Below are positions 46,663 to 56,821 of a stretch of 64,000 nucleotides of DNA, one piece after another. The position numbers and the translations under genes are program-made. Source of the DNA: Bacteroides uniformis (GTDB lineage Bacteria > Bacteroidota > Bacteroidia > Bacteroidales > Bacteroidaceae); assembly GCF_025147485.1 (NCBI RefSeq), contig NZ_CP102263.1, forward strand, positions 1,811,501-1,875,500, in the 5' to 3' direction. Position 1 is the stretch's first letter. Each line of letters opens with the position of its first letter. The notes beneath the pieces were generated by a model. The model worked only from the letters and a program-made list of their open reading frames with translations. It had not been told where the DNA came from and searched no databases.

Positions 46663-49600
46663 TTAGAATGTAAGGTTGATACCTCCGGAAATCACACGCA
46701 TCGGAGAATAGCCTCCATATTCATCATCAGAACCAGCCATTGCTACACGAGGGTCAAATCCCTGACGTTTGGACCACAAGCCGAGATTATCTGCCGTAGC
46801 ATAGATACGCAGTTTCTCAACACCCAATTTCCGCATCAGGTTCTTCGGCAATGTGTAGCCCAAAGTGATGTTACGGATGCTGAAGTAGCTGGCCTTTATC
46901 AGATTGAGGTCTGATTGCTGAGTGAAAGAGTTGGAAGCATTGTCAGCATTCCAAATAGGAAGTGAACCTTGACCGGTCTCAGGGTTGAATGTTTTCCACA
47001 TATCCTTATTATGACCTACGTAGAATGAAGAGCTCATACCGGACAGATAAGAATAGTCATAAGCATAGCCACCAATTTGGAAAGCCGTTGCTATAGAAAG
47101 GTCAATTCCCTTGTAAGAGAAAGTAGTGCTCAAACCACCGTTGAAATCGGGCAGTGCAGATTTTCCAATGAAGTAGCGGGTTGCGTCTGCATAAGTGGTG
47201 GTGGTAGTACGGCCTGTCACTTCCCCTTTCTCGTTTGTCTCATCCATGTACCACATGGCATTTCCTTTTTCATCCATACCGGCATACATATAAGTATAGT
47301 ATTCAAAGCGGCTCTTACCTTCGCGCAGGTTGAACGGACCGGAAGTGATGCCATTTTCACGGTTTTCTTCGGGCAGTGTCACGATGCGGTTCTTGTAGTG
47401 AGACCCCACGAGCGATACCGTCCACTTCAGGTCGGGCTGATTGAAAATATCCACATTCACTTCAAACTCTATACCAGTGTTTTTCATCGCACCCAGGTTT
47501 TCCCAGTTATACGGACGTCCGGCTGTAGAGTAAGCTACAGGGCGCTTGAAGAGCATATCGTCTGTACGACGATAAAAATATTCGAATGAACCGTATACTC
47601 TGTCGAATAGACGGAAATCCACTCCCACGTCAAAAGTCTTCTGCTTTTCCCAAGTCAGGTCCGGATTACCGTAGAATTCCGGTGAATAACCCAACTCTGA
47701 ACCATTCCAAGTAACTGTGTATTGGTCTTGATAAGGCGTGTACACATAGGCATAGTCATACTCCGAAAGGATGCTTTCATTACCTTGGGTACCATAAGAC
47801 GCACGCAGTTTCAAGTCGTTCAACCAAGAGTTTGTACCCTCCATGAATGCTTCGTTGGAAATACGCCAAGCGGCACCTACCGACCAGAAATTACCCCAGC
47901 GGTCTAAGAAGCGAGAAGTACCGTCGCGACGGAAGGCTGCAGAAAGATAATATTTGTTGCTATAGTCGTAGTCTGCCATACCGAAATACCCCTCGATGTT
48001 ATGGTTTGCCGTGTAGCTGTTAATGTATTGCATTTGTCCACCGTTGTCCAGTTCCGGATTGTTCGGATTAAAGAAGTTGGTCTTCTGTCCTGCTAAATAC
48101 TGATATTCATACTTATAGTACTCGTGACCTATCTTGGCCGACAAGTGGTGGTTATCGCCAAATACATTGCTGTAGGCCAGAATCTGGTTGAAGTTGGTAG
48201 TCGTAGTGTTGTAGCTTCCTTTTGTACCACGACCACCGAAAGACTGTCCGTCACCGATGAGCGGAGTGTAGAATACTGTCTGGCTACTGTTCGTGAAATC
48301 ATAACTGTAGTTTGCTGTAAACTTGAAATTCTTCAAGAACGAGATTTCCAGATACGAGCGTGAAGTCAGATTATTGTACACAGTTTCACGAATATCCTCT
48401 TTCATATTGGCTATCACATTCTGGTTAGTAGCCGTAGGACGTTTAGATGTACCGTCTGTCTCACCGTTTCCGGCATCATACATAGGATTTCCGTCCTCAT
48501 AATATTTCATATTACCTTCTGCATCATAGGCATGAACCGGGAAGATAGGAGCCCAAGATCGTGCCACCTCAAAAGGATTGGAGGCAGCTCCGGCATTCTC
48601 TTGTACACCATTCTGAGTTGCTTTGGAATACCCTACATTGGTACCTACCTTCAACCAGGATTTCAACTGAGAGTTAACGTTGGCACGAGCCGTAAAGCGC
48701 TCATAAGAAGAACCTAGCACATAAGAGTCATTGTCCAGAAAGCCCATAGATACATAGTAATCTGTGCGGTCATTACCACCCGATGCAGATACATTATACT
48801 CTTGACGGAAGGCATTGTCGAACAAGGCATCGGCAAACGAATCATTATAACGCAGACGTGCATTAGGGTTAAGTTTTCCATCTGGTGTTACCAGATACTC
48901 TCCTTGCGGGATGATATAAGCATTGTAATTACCCAGTTCGCCCAGCAAATCCTGACTGGCTGCTAAATTAGAGTCTTCAATGGATTTTCCAGCCGCCCAA
49001 TAGGTGTTACGAAGACCATACCAAGACAAACGGTAGAACTCTCCCGGATCAGTAGCCATATCATAGTCCTTGTACGCACGCTGTGCCACACCCCAGGAAC
49101 CGTTAAAGTTGATGGCCACCTTGTCTTTGCGTCCGGTCTTGGTAGTAATCATGACCACACCACCTGCTGCACGGGAACCATACAAAGAGTTGGATACAGC
49201 ATCTTTCGACACGTTCACTGAAGCAATGTCTGTAGGGTTGATATCCGACAACTTGCCGTTGAAGGGCACACCATCTACTACAATCAGTGCATTGTTGCTG
49301 GCCGAAATAGAACCGATACCGCGTAATACGATATTGGCATCTTGTCCCGGCTGGCCGGAAGAACTTACAACTTGCAAACCAGCCACAGCTCCTTCTAGTG
49401 CATTGGACACGGATGTAGCTTGTGAATTACTGATAATCTCATTCTTTACACTGCTGATAGAACCCACCAAATCTTGTTTACGTTTAGTGCCATAAGCCAC
49501 TACTGTTACTTCATCAAGTATCTCTGTATCAGGCATCATAACCACTTTTACGCTCGGTTTGATTACCACTTCTTGAGTCTTCATACCGATGTACGAAATC

Positions 49601-49821
49601 ACCAGAGTTTTCGCGGAACTTGGTACGTTTGGTAATGTAAAATCACCATCTACACCGGTAATAGCACCAATTTGTGTACCTTTTACCAATACAGAGGCTC
49701 CAATAACTGGCTGCCCGTCTTCTTCAGAAATTACAACACCTGTAACCTTCTGGGTTTGGGCAGTTACTAGGCCTATTCCGACAAAAAGACAGGCCAATAA
49801 CAGCATTAATTTTCTTTTCAT
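46663..49821 (-). CDS. SusC-like TonB receptor 2, complete; expression site of the shufflon
   Basis: 1052 residues. Signal peptide MKRKLMLLLACLFVGIGLVT, then a CarboxypepD-regulatory-like domain (VTGVVISEEDGQPVIGASVL, residues 26-90). TonB-box region TEILDEVTVVAYGT, plug (VLRGIGSISASNNALIVVDG) and a barrel ending GGINLTF. Codons 68-76 are recombination site 2. Residues 1-67 therefore form a constant head, while everything after is exchangeable. Probable outer-membrane importer of a glycan or peptide; substrate unknown. Confidence 0.94.
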   Translation of the reverse strand: MKRKLMLLLACLFVGIGLVTAQTQKVTGVVISEEDGQPVIGASVLVKGTQIGAITGVDGDFTLPNVPSSAKTLVISYIGMKTQEVVIKPSVKVVMMPDTEILDEVTVVAYGTKRKQDLVGSISSVKNEIISNSQATSVSNALEGAVAGLQVVSSSGQPGQDANIVLRGIGSISASNNALIVVDGVPFNGKLSDINPTDIASVNVSKDAVSNSLYGSRAAGGVVMITTKTGRKDKVAINFNGSWGVAQRAYKDYDMATDPGEFYRLSWYGLRNTYWAAGKSIEDSNLAASQDLLGELGNYNAYIIPQGEYLVTPDGKLNPNARLRYNDSFADALFDNAFRQEYNVSASGGNDRTDYYVSMGFLDNDSYVLGSSYERFTARANVNSQLKSWLKVGTNVGYSKATQNGVQENAGAASNPFEVARSWAPIFPVHAYDAEGNMKYYEDGNPMYDAGNGETDGTSKRPTATNQNVIANMKEDIRETVYNNLTSRSYLEISFLKNFKFTANYSYDFTNSSQTVFYTPLIGDGQSFGGRGTKGSYNTTTTNFNQILAYSNVFGDNHHLSAKIGHEYYKYEYQYLAGQKTNFFNPNNPELDNGGQMQYINSYTANHNIEGYFGMADYDYSNKYYLSAAFRRDGTSRFLDRWGNFWSVGAAWRISNEAFMEGTNSWLNDLKLRASYGTQGNESILSEYDYAYVYTPYQDQYTVTWNGSELGYSPEFYGNPDLTWEKQKTFDVGVDFRLFDRVYGSFEYFYRRTDDMLFKRPVAYSTAGRPYNWENLGAMKNTGIEFEVNVDIFNQPDLKWTVSLVGSHYKNRIVTLPEENRENGITSGPFNLREGKSRFEYYTYMYAGMDEKGNAMWYMDETNEKGEVTGRTTTTTYADATRYFIGKSALPDFNGGLSTTFSYKGIDLSIATAFQIGGYAYDYSYLSGMSSSFYVGHNKDMWKTFNPETGQGSLPIWNADNASNSFTQQSDLNLIKASYFSIRNITLGYTLPKNLMRKLGVEKLRIYATADNLGLWSKRQGFDPRVAMAGSDDEYGGYSPMRVISGGINLTF
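49594..49620 (-). repeat. Recombination site 2 (active, within SusC-2 codons 68-76)
   Basis: 27 bp identical to site 1; differs from site 3 and from site 4 at two positions each. Encodes SSAKTLVIS. Everything to the right of it (promoter, start, signal peptide) is the constant head. Confidence 0.92.
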
Positions 49822-49877
49822 AAATTCTCTCTTAAAGTTTAACTTTACATTAATTGTTTCTTTACTCTAACAAAGTG

Positions 49878-49885
49878 CAAATATA
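49878..49885 (-). promoter_or_regulatory. Promoter (-7) of the expressed SusC
   Basis: Minus-strand TATATTTG (TAnnTTTG), 57 bp upstream of the start codon; no comparable promoter directly precedes any silent body. The 390 bp from here to the recombinase gene holds no gene. Confidence 0.65.
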
Positions 49886-50274
49886 TTAATAAAACTGAAA
49901 CGAACAACTATTTTATTGAAAAAACCTTGTAAATCTATCAATTTGTTAATTAAACATGCCACTTTATGCTTAATAACAGATTTTTCACACTTAAAAAACC
50001 TAAACTGGCTTATGTTTACTATCACTATGATTCCCTCTTTTAGGATGATTTTTCCAAGAAATACACATATTTTAAAACAAAATGGTTAATAAATAAGCCG
50101 CTAAAACAGAGAACGGACCTGATTTTGAAACAAATTGAGAGTTCCCGGAGGCTAAATACCGATTAATAGCTAAACACAAAAAGACACTTTTTAGAGATAT
50201 TAATTCTTATTCTAATCCCATCGAGCACAGAATATCGTCTTATTTGTTATTGGTATTAATTAAAATCAAGTAAA

Positions 50275-51465
50275 ATGAGTAAGATTATTTACAATCTAGT
50301 GTACAACAGAAAAAGAAGCCTGAATAAAAAAGGAATGGCATTGGTACAAGTAGAAGCCTATTTGGACAGAAAGAAAAAGTATTTTTCAACCAAAGTTTAT
50401 TTAAAGCCAGAACAGTGGGACAATAAAAAGCTTATTGTGAAGAATCATCCTAATGCAGATGCGCTGAATAGATTGATATATGAGTTCATGGCTATGATAG
50501 AAAAAAAAGAGTTGGAATTGTGGCAGCAAGGAAGGCGTATTTCATTAGAGTTACTAAAGGATGTTTTGAGCACAAGCGAAAACAAAACCTCTTTTATTCC
50601 TTTTTTTAGGCAAGAGATAGCAAACTCTACTCTAAAAGAAAGTACAAAACGAAATCATCTCTCCACTCTTTCATTATTACAACAGTTCAAAAAGGATGTA
50701 ACCTTTTCTGATTTAACATTCGAATTCATATCCTCCTTTGAATATTTCTTGCAATCAAGAGGTTATCACACAAATACGATAGCCAAACATATGAAGCATC
50801 TGAAGCGACATATAAATGTCGCCATCAACAAGGATTATATGGAGATACAAAAATACGCTTTTCGAAAGTACAAGATTAAAACTATAGAAAACAAGCATAC
50901 GCACTTATCTCCTGAAGAGTTGGAGAAGTTGGAGAAATTAAGCTTGGCTGGCAGATATACTAAATTGCAAAAGACTTTAGATGCATTCTTGTTTTGTTGC
51001 TATGCAGGAATGAGATATTCTGATTTTATCAGTTTATCACCCGATAACATCGTGGAGATTCGTCAAGAAACCTGGCTAATTTATAAATCCATAAAGACGA
51101 GTACAGAAGTCAGATTACCTCTTTATCTCTTATTCGAAGGAAAAGGGCTTGTTATTCTGGACAAATATCGGGATGACTTACAAAGCTTCTTTCATTTAAG
51201 GGATAACTCTAATGTGAACAAGGATTTAATTGTGATTTCCCGCCTAGCTGGTTTATCAAAAAAAATTTCATTTCACACTGCTCGCCATACTAATGCAACT
51301 CTATTGATTTATAATGGAGTAAACATTACAACGGTGCAAAAATTATTGGGGCATAAAAGTGTTAAAACCACACAAGTGTATACAAATGTAATGGATATGA
51401 CTATAGTGCATGATTTAGAAAAGAACCATGCACTCATGCCTTTGCCTAAAAAAACACGAACTTAG
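50275..51465 (+). CDS. Tyrosine recombinase, probable SusC/SusD DNA invertase
   Basis: 396 residues. N-terminal arm-DNA-binding domain (residues 1-95), SAM-like core-binding domain (105-205) and catalytic domain with R247 (AGMRYSDF), K274, H334-x2-R337 (HTARH), H360 (LLGHKS) and Y369 (TQVYTN). All catalytic residues are present. The gene lies between sites 2 and 3, pointing away from the SusC promoter. Its kin in B. fragilis are reported to invert SusC/SusD loci; acting on these sites is an inference from location. Its own promoter is not clear. Confidence 0.9.
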   Translation: MSKIIYNLVYNRKRSLNKKGMALVQVEAYLDRKKKYFSTKVYLKPEQWDNKKLIVKNHPNADALNRLIYEFMAMIEKKELELWQQGRRISLELLKDVLSTSENKTSFIPFFRQEIANSTLKESTKRNHLSTLSLLQQFKKDVTFSDLTFEFISSFEYFLQSRGYHTNTIAKHMKHLKRHINVAINKDYMEIQKYAFRKYKIKTIENKHTHLSPEELEKLEKLSLAGRYTKLQKTLDAFLFCCYAGMRYSDFISLSPDNIVEIRQETWLIYKSIKTSTEVRLPLYLLFEGKGLVILDKYRDDLQSFFHLRDNSNVNKDLIVISRLAGLSKKISFHTARHTNATLLIYNGVNITTVQKLLGHKSVKTTQVYTNVMDMTIVHDLEKNHALMPLPKKTRT

Positions 51466-51551
51466 CATAGCCAATACTACACTTTCATATCGTTAGTCAT
51501 ATACTTCTCCTTTAAAGTCTGTTCATTCACTATTCAGTTTCAGTTTGCTCG

Positions 51552-51706
51552 CTGCAAACTTACTGCATACGTTTTGCAGTACCACTGCATATTGTTTGCA
51601 GTATCACTGCATATTGCTTGCAGCCGCGCTGCATATTAGTTTGCAGTACCACTGCAACAGCTTTGCAGTATCGCTGCAATAGGTTTGCAAAATTTTGCAG
51701 TAAGAA
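51552..51706. repeat. Strict 11-bp alternating array downstream of the recombinase gene
   Basis: 11-mers of type TTGCAGTAYCA alternate with CTGCATATTGY from 51552 to about 51695. There is one extra base at 51640 and the ends are degenerate. Each 22-bp pair has dyad symmetry (GCAGT...ACTGC). The sequence is non-coding and lies inside the invertible segment. Confidence 0.85.
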
Positions 51707-51789
51707 ATTGCTGAGAATCAATTAAGTATAGTATAGTGTAAATAGAAGATTGACATTGGTGTGTTATCAATATTTAAGACTGATTGGAG

Positions 51790-51816
51790 GTGTGGAAGCA
51801 AATTTTGCTTCCACAC
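51790..51816. repeat. 27-bp palindrome (GTGTGGAAGCAAA arms)
   Basis: Perfect 13-bp arms 51790-51802 and 51804-51816 around one base. Partial copies (TTGCTTCCA, GTGTGGAAGCAAAA) follow at about 51824 and 51884. Could terminate the recombinase transcript. No gene is seen between 51466 and 52309. Confidence 0.7.
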
Positions 51817-52062
51817 TTTTGCATTGCTTCCACAGCGTCTGTAATGCCGATGAATAGAGGGATACAAGGAGCGGGTGGAAGTGTGGAAGCAAAAATGATG
51901 AAAACTGTTATGAAGAAACAACAGTTGTCTTGATTGTTTAGCTAATCACAAAGTTTTGAGTTTACTGTTTTTTGAAGCTATTGAAATATTCTTTTACATA
52001 GACTTTAGTACTTTCGCTAATAAAATGACAATGTAGAGTAAATGCTTCATTGAAAGCAGCTA

Positions 52063-52309
52063 GGATGATAGATGTTGACAAAAGATATTCTTCATATAAG
52101 AGGAAGAATCATTTAAAATCTTTAAGCAACGTATTAACTTTATGATATACATATGATAACCAAGTCATTAATCCAACAAATAGTATCACAGCAGTAAGGT
52201 TTTATACATTGTACCCCTATACATACACCTTGTGAGAAAGGAAATTTCGCTATAGTGATTTCTATTACATGGTATAATCGCTTGATTATTAATAAAATAA
52301 GAGTGTTGT
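52063..52309 (+). repeat. Conserved silent-side flank 3
   Basis: Shares with flanks 1 and 4 the blocks ATGATAGATGTTGACAAA (52066), TAGTATCACA..AGTAAGGTTTT (52183-52204) and a TTATTA-containing stretch next to the site. Same spacing to the site as in the other flanks. TAA stops directly upstream of site 3. Confidence 0.65.
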
Positions 52310-52336
52310 AGTTCCGCGAAAACTCTGCTAATTTCG
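52310..52336 (+). repeat. Recombination site 3 (silent, plus orientation)
   Basis: 27 bp with two differences from sites 1 and 2 (in the GGTGA part); invariant AGTTCCGCGAAAACT retained. Encodes SSAKTLLIS in frame with SusC-3. Confidence 0.92.
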
Positions 52337-55261
52337 TATGTTGGTATGCAAACGCAAGAGGTGGCTGTCGCACCTTCTTTAAGAGTCATCTTAAAGTCCG
52401 ACAGTGAAATTCTTGATGAAGTAACAGTCATAGCTTATGGTACTGCAAAGAAGAACTCACTAACAGGTTCTGTTGCTACTATCAAATCCAGTGATATGGA
52501 AAAGCTTCCAGTTACTTCATTTGAGAAAGCATTACAAGGATTGTCGCCTGGACTGCAGATCGCAAGTGTCTCCGGTCAACCGGGTTCGTCTACACAGGTA
52601 CGTATTCGTGGTATCGGGTCTATGTCTGCCTCAAGTACCCCACTTTATGTTATAGATGGAGTTGCTATTGAAGCTGCAAACTTAAGTGAAGTTGCAAATA
52701 CCAGTAAATATGGAACAAGTGCAAATCCACTTTCAAACTTAAATCCGAATGATATTGAGTCTATTACCATCTTAAAAGATGCTTCTGCTGCTTCTTTGTA
52801 CGGATCACGTGCGGCCAATGGTGTTATTCTGATCACAACGAAGCAGGGTAAAAAAGGACAAGCCAAGGTTAGTTTTAAAGCTCAAATGTCATCTTCCAAA
52901 CTCCCTTCTGGTGGTTATGATTTGATGAATGCCTCCGAACATTATGCTCTGTATTATGGAGGCTTCTATAATAATAATATTGCTAAAGGCATGTCCTCAG
53001 AAGAAGCTTCCGCTGCAGCCAACAAATCCACACAAAGCATGTATGGGCGAAATCCATATAATGTTGCTAACCCTCTGGATGCTTCTGGCGACTTGACATC
53101 TGGTGCTCAATTGATGATTGATACCGATTGGTTGGATGAAGTCTTCAGAACCGGGATGTCACAAGAATACGATATCAGTGTAAATGGAGGAAACGAGAAA
53201 TCAAAATACTTCATTTCTATGGGATATATGAATCAAGAGGGTATTGTGATTGGTTCGGATTTTGAACGATATTCAGGTCGTACAAATGTCTCAACGGAAA
53301 TTAAACCTTGGTTCAGTATGGGTATCAATTCCACTTTCTCTTTGGCAAAACAAAACACTCCTGTAGGTGGAGGTGGCGGTGCTAGTCCTTTGACTAATGG
53401 TATTTTCCTACCCAATGCTGTTCCTGTATATGATTTGGATGAAAATTTCCAAATGCAATATGATGAAAATGGCAAACCTCTTTATAACTTCAAGAATCCC
53501 ATATTTCAGGATATGAATGTTATATCATTTGCACAAACTGACAAATATGCAACTAACACATACCGTGTTTTGGTAAATCCCTACGTGGATTTCAACTTTT
53601 ATGGAGTTCATTGGAAAACAAGTCTTTCATATGATTATATCAATTTGGATGAAACGCAATGGTATAATGCGGAACATGGTAATGGTAAAGCTGCACAAGG
53701 ACGCTTGTACAAATATGCCATTTGGAACAACACTTTTGGATTGACCAGTACATTAAATTATAATTTCAACATAAAGGAAGACCATCACTTCTCGGTATTG
53801 GCTGGTTATGAAATCTATAATAAAGAGTACAAGCGCACTTATGCACAAGGAACAAAATTTCCGATTGGTGGTTTGACAGAGCTGAATGTAGCTGCTACTC
53901 CGCAAGAAGTAGGTTCTGTAACAGATAAAGAGCGCATGCTTTCTTATTTTGGTCGATTAAATTATGATTATCAGAATAAATATTTTGCCTCATTCAGTAT
54001 CCGCTCCGATGGTTCTTCACGTTTTGCACCGGGACATCGTTATGGTACATTTTGGAGTGTCGGATTAAATTGGCGTATCAGCGAAGAAAACTTCATGAAA
54101 GATATTACTTGGCTCGATGACTTGAAACTGCGTGCCAGCTATGGTACTTCAGGTAACAAAACATCTGATTACTTATATGGTTATCAAGCCTTCTATGAAG
54201 GTGGAGCCAATTATAACGGAGAGTCTGGCTTCAGACATTCTCAATTAGCAAATCCTGATTTGTCATGGGAAAAATCCAAAAACTTCAATGTGGGGTTAGA
54301 TTTTGCAGTACTTAACAGTCGCCTACATGGATCCATTGACTATTATATCAAAAACTCTGATGAACTGTTATTGGAAAAACCTTTAGCCGGTTCTACGGGG
54401 TTGGACATAATTATGTCTAATTTGGGTGGTATGCGCAACTCTGGTATAGAAGTAGATTTGCATTCCCTGAATATTCAAGCCGGAGACTTTAATTGGGGAA
54501 CCGACTTCAATATCTCTTTTAACAAGAATGAAATCACTTCTTATCCCGAAGAACAGGAAGTTGTTGGTACAAAAGTTCGTACGGTAGGCTACAGCCTTTA
54601 TGAATTTTACATGCAAGAATGGGCCGGAGTAGATAAAGAAACCGGTGCTCCACTTTGGTATAAAGACGTAAAAGATGATAAAGGTAATCCGACAGGTGAA
54701 AGAACTACCACTTCAACTTACTCTACTGCAGACAAATACAAACTTGGTTCTGCACTTCCCAATGTATTTGGAGGTTTGAATAATACATTTACATTTAAAG
54801 GATTAGACCTTTCATTCCTCTTTACTTATAGTTTTGGAGGAAAGATATATGATGCGTACGAAGCCAATTTGCTGAATGATGGTAACAACAACGGTTATCA
54901 AGCCATCAAAGATCAAGCGAATTATTGGACAAAAGAGAATCCAAACGCTCCGAATCCTGCATTCTTGCCCAATAACACTTCAAGTTCTCATTCTACATCA
55001 AGCCGCTATTTGCACGATGCAGATTTCATTAAATTTAAAAATATCAACTTAGGTTATACTCTACCAAAAAAATGGACACAGAAGATACAGTTGGAGACAG
55101 TACGTTTCTTTGGAAGTCTGGAGAATATCTGTGTATGGAACTTGGATGGTAGTTTCAAAGGTTACGATGTGGAATTGGGAGGTGTAACCGGAGTATTGGA
55201 CGGTGCAGGTACGGTTCCATTGCCTCGTACAATCTTATTTGGTATAAATGTTGGTTTCTAA
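52310..55261 (+). CDS. SusC-like TonB receptor body 3, headless (silent)
   Basis: About 983 residues from the recombination site. SDSEILDEVTVIAYGTAKKN, plug (VRIRGIGSMSASSTPLYVID) and complete barrel ending FGINVGF. No signal peptide, start codon or promoter in the correct place; a stop precedes the site by two codons. One inversion (sites 2 x 3) would fuse it in frame to the SusC head. GC is lower than in unit 2, suggesting a different origin of this body. Confidence 0.9.
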   Translation, partial: SSAKTLLISYVGMQTQEVAVAPSLRVILKSDSEILDEVTVIAYGTAKKNSLTGSVATIKSSDMEKLPVTSFEKALQGLSPGLQIASVSGQPGSSTQVRIRGIGSMSASSTPLYVIDGVAIEAANLSEVANTSKYGTSANPLSNLNPNDIESITILKDASAASLYGSRAANGVILITTKQGKKGQAKVSFKAQMSSSKLPSGGYDLMNASEHYALYYGGFYNNNIAKGMSSEEASAAANKSTQSMYGRNPYNVANPLDASGDLTSGAQLMIDTDWLDEVFRTGMSQEYDISVNGGNEKSKYFISMGYMNQEGIVIGSDFERYSGRTNVSTEIKPWFSMGINSTFSLAKQNTPVGGGGGASPLTNGIFLPNAVPVYDLDENFQMQYDENGKPLYNFKNPIFQDMNVISFAQTDKYATNTYRVLVNPYVDFNFYGVHWKTSLSYDYINLDETQWYNAEHGNGKAAQGRLYKYAIWNNTFGLTSTLNYNFNIKEDHHFSVLAGYEIYNKEYKRTYAQGTKFPIGGLTELNVAATPQEVGSVTDKERMLSYFGRLNYDYQNKYFASFSIRSDGSSRFAPGHRYGTFWSVGLNWRISEENFMKDITWLDDLKLRASYGTSGNKTSDYLYGYQAFYEGGANYNGESGFRHSQLANPDLSWEKSKNFNVGLDFAVLNSRLHGSIDYYIKNSDELLLEKPLAGSTGLDIIMSNLGGMRNSGIEVDLHSLNIQAGDFNWGTDFNISFNKNEITSYPEEQEVVGTKVRTVGYSLYEFYMQEWAGVDKETGAPLWYKDVKDDKGNPTGERTTTSTYSTADKYKLGSALPNVFGGLNNTFTFKGLDLSFLFTYSFGGKIYDAYEANLLNDGNNNGYQAIKDQANYWTKENPNAPNPAFLPNNTSSSHSTSSRYLHDADFIKFKNINLGYTLPKKWTQKIQLETVRFFGSLENICVWNLDGSFKGYDVELGGVTGVLDGAGTVPLPRTILFGINVGF

Positions 55262-55279
55262 TTTAAAATTGAGATTACG

Positions 55280-56740
55280 ATGAATAGAATAAAGCAAACT
55301 ATAATAGCACTTGCAATAGGTCTTAGCTTGGCAAATTGCGGTGATGATTTTTTGGATACTACTTCTTCGGACCAAATGTCCGATTCTAACACCTTTACTA
55401 CGATAGACGGTGCGCAGCAAGTGTTGACCGGTGCTTATGACTGGTTGACCAATGGCTGGTTGGCTCATATGACCAACCAATATATTTTCTTCTTGCCTGA
55501 CATTATGGGAGATGACGCATTGGTGACACCTGACCCCAACTACAATTATGGACGTTTTGTGTCTCCTTATCAATATACAGTTTCTCCAGGAAGTACCTAT
55601 ACTGATGACCCGTGGAAGGGATGTTACAGTATCATAGATAATACGAATGCCATTTTGGATAATATCGGAAACCTGGCAGAAAGTGCAGAGCGTAACAGAA
55701 TTGAAGGTGAAGCGCTATCTCTAAGAGCTTATACTTATCATTTCTTAGTAAGAATGTATGCCAAACCTGTAAACAAGTACCCGGATAATCCGAGCATAAT
55801 TTTACGTATTTCTTCTGGAACAGAAGACCTTCCTCGTGCTACAGTAAAAGATGTTTATAATCAGCTTGTCGTTGACATGGAAAAAGCATGTGGATTGTTG
55901 GACCAACATTCTTCTTCATCCAAGGCATATATCGGTGCGAATGCTGCTCATGGAATTCTTGCACGTTTGTATTTGGATTTAGGTGATGAAACAAATGGTA
56001 TCAAACATGCCAATGCTGCATTGAAAGGTGTTAATTTGATGAATACGGCAGTTTACACAGCTGATTTCTGTGAAGTTAACTCAGAAACACTTTGGGCTTT
56101 CGAATGTCCAACTGATGATAATCAATTCTATCTTTCATTACCCTCTTTCTGGTATTTGTGTGGAGATGATTATGAAGATGCTGTTATTGGTTATAGCTCA
56201 TTACGAGTTTCAAAGGCTTTGATTAATCTAATGGAAGATAAAGATATACGCAAAACTCAGTTCCCGAAAGATTCTGAAATAAACGATTATATCAGTGAAA
56301 CAGGATACTTGACAACAAAGATTCATAGTCGTAATAATGAAATGGGACAAGGCTCTTTCAATATGCTGCGTGGTTCTGAGATGTATCTTATTATTGCTGA
56401 ATTAGCTGCTGACAAACAGCATTATGATGTGGCTAAAGAAGCATTAAATGTTGTTCGGATAGCTCGTGGATTGGATAAATATAGTGGAACGGATGCCGGT
56501 TTAGCAGATGAGATACAACAAGAAAGAAGGCGTGAATTATTTGCAGAGGGACATCGCCTATTCGACATGAAACGTAGAGGTTTAGCATTGACAAGAACTG
56601 GAGTTGACGGACACGATTTGTGGACCAGTCAATTAGACCTTCCTGCTGGTTCTGATAGATTTGAATTACCTATTCCGCAAGCAGAGATTGATGCTAATGG
56701 AGAACTGACAAATAATGATCAGAATCCTGCTTATAAATAA
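55280..56740 (+). CDS. SusD-like lipoprotein, unit 3 (silent pair)
   Basis: 486 residues. Lipobox SLANC. N-terminal ALSLRAYTYHFLVRMYAKPV and C-terminal signature ERRRELFAEGHRLFDMKRRG. 18 bp after SusC-3. A terminator at 56822-56853 follows, and AATAAAGTGTTT at 56809-56820. Confidence 0.9.
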   Translation: MNRIKQTIIALAIGLSLANCGDDFLDTTSSDQMSDSNTFTTIDGAQQVLTGAYDWLTNGWLAHMTNQYIFFLPDIMGDDALVTPDPNYNYGRFVSPYQYTVSPGSTYTDDPWKGCYSIIDNTNAILDNIGNLAESAERNRIEGEALSLRAYTYHFLVRMYAKPVNKYPDNPSIILRISSGTEDLPRATVKDVYNQLVVDMEKACGLLDQHSSSSKAYIGANAAHGILARLYLDLGDETNGIKHANAALKGVNLMNTAVYTADFCEVNSETLWAFECPTDDNQFYLSLPSFWYLCGDDYEDAVIGYSSLRVSKALINLMEDKDIRKTQFPKDSEINDYISETGYLTTKIHSRNNEMGQGSFNMLRGSEMYLIIAELAADKQHYDVAKEALNVVRIARGLDKYSGTDAGLADEIQQERRRELFAEGHRLFDMKRRGLALTRTGVDGHDLWTSQLDLPAGSDRFELPIPQAEIDANGELTNNDQNPAYK

Positions 56741-56821
56741 GTCTGTAAGAAGGAGTATATCTGATTTCTGAACTTTCAAAACATCTCTATTTGATAGGGT
56801 GTTTTCTAAATAAAGTGTTTT

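Larger units (their letters stand above)
49594..52336. mobile_element. Invertible segment carrying the promoter head and the recombinase gene
   Basis: Bounded by oppositely oriented sites 2 and 3. It contains the promoter and first 67 codons of SusC, the tyrosine recombinase gene, an 11-bp-period array and silent flank 3. Inversion would disconnect SusC-2/SusD-2 and connect SusC-3/SusD-3 in frame. The larger 49594-59329 segment could invert in the same way to activate unit 4. Confidence 0.82.

Noticed and set aside
51552..51706. Possible CRISPR array
   Set aside because: Units are contiguous with no unique spacers, period is 11/22 bp, and no cas genes are nearby.
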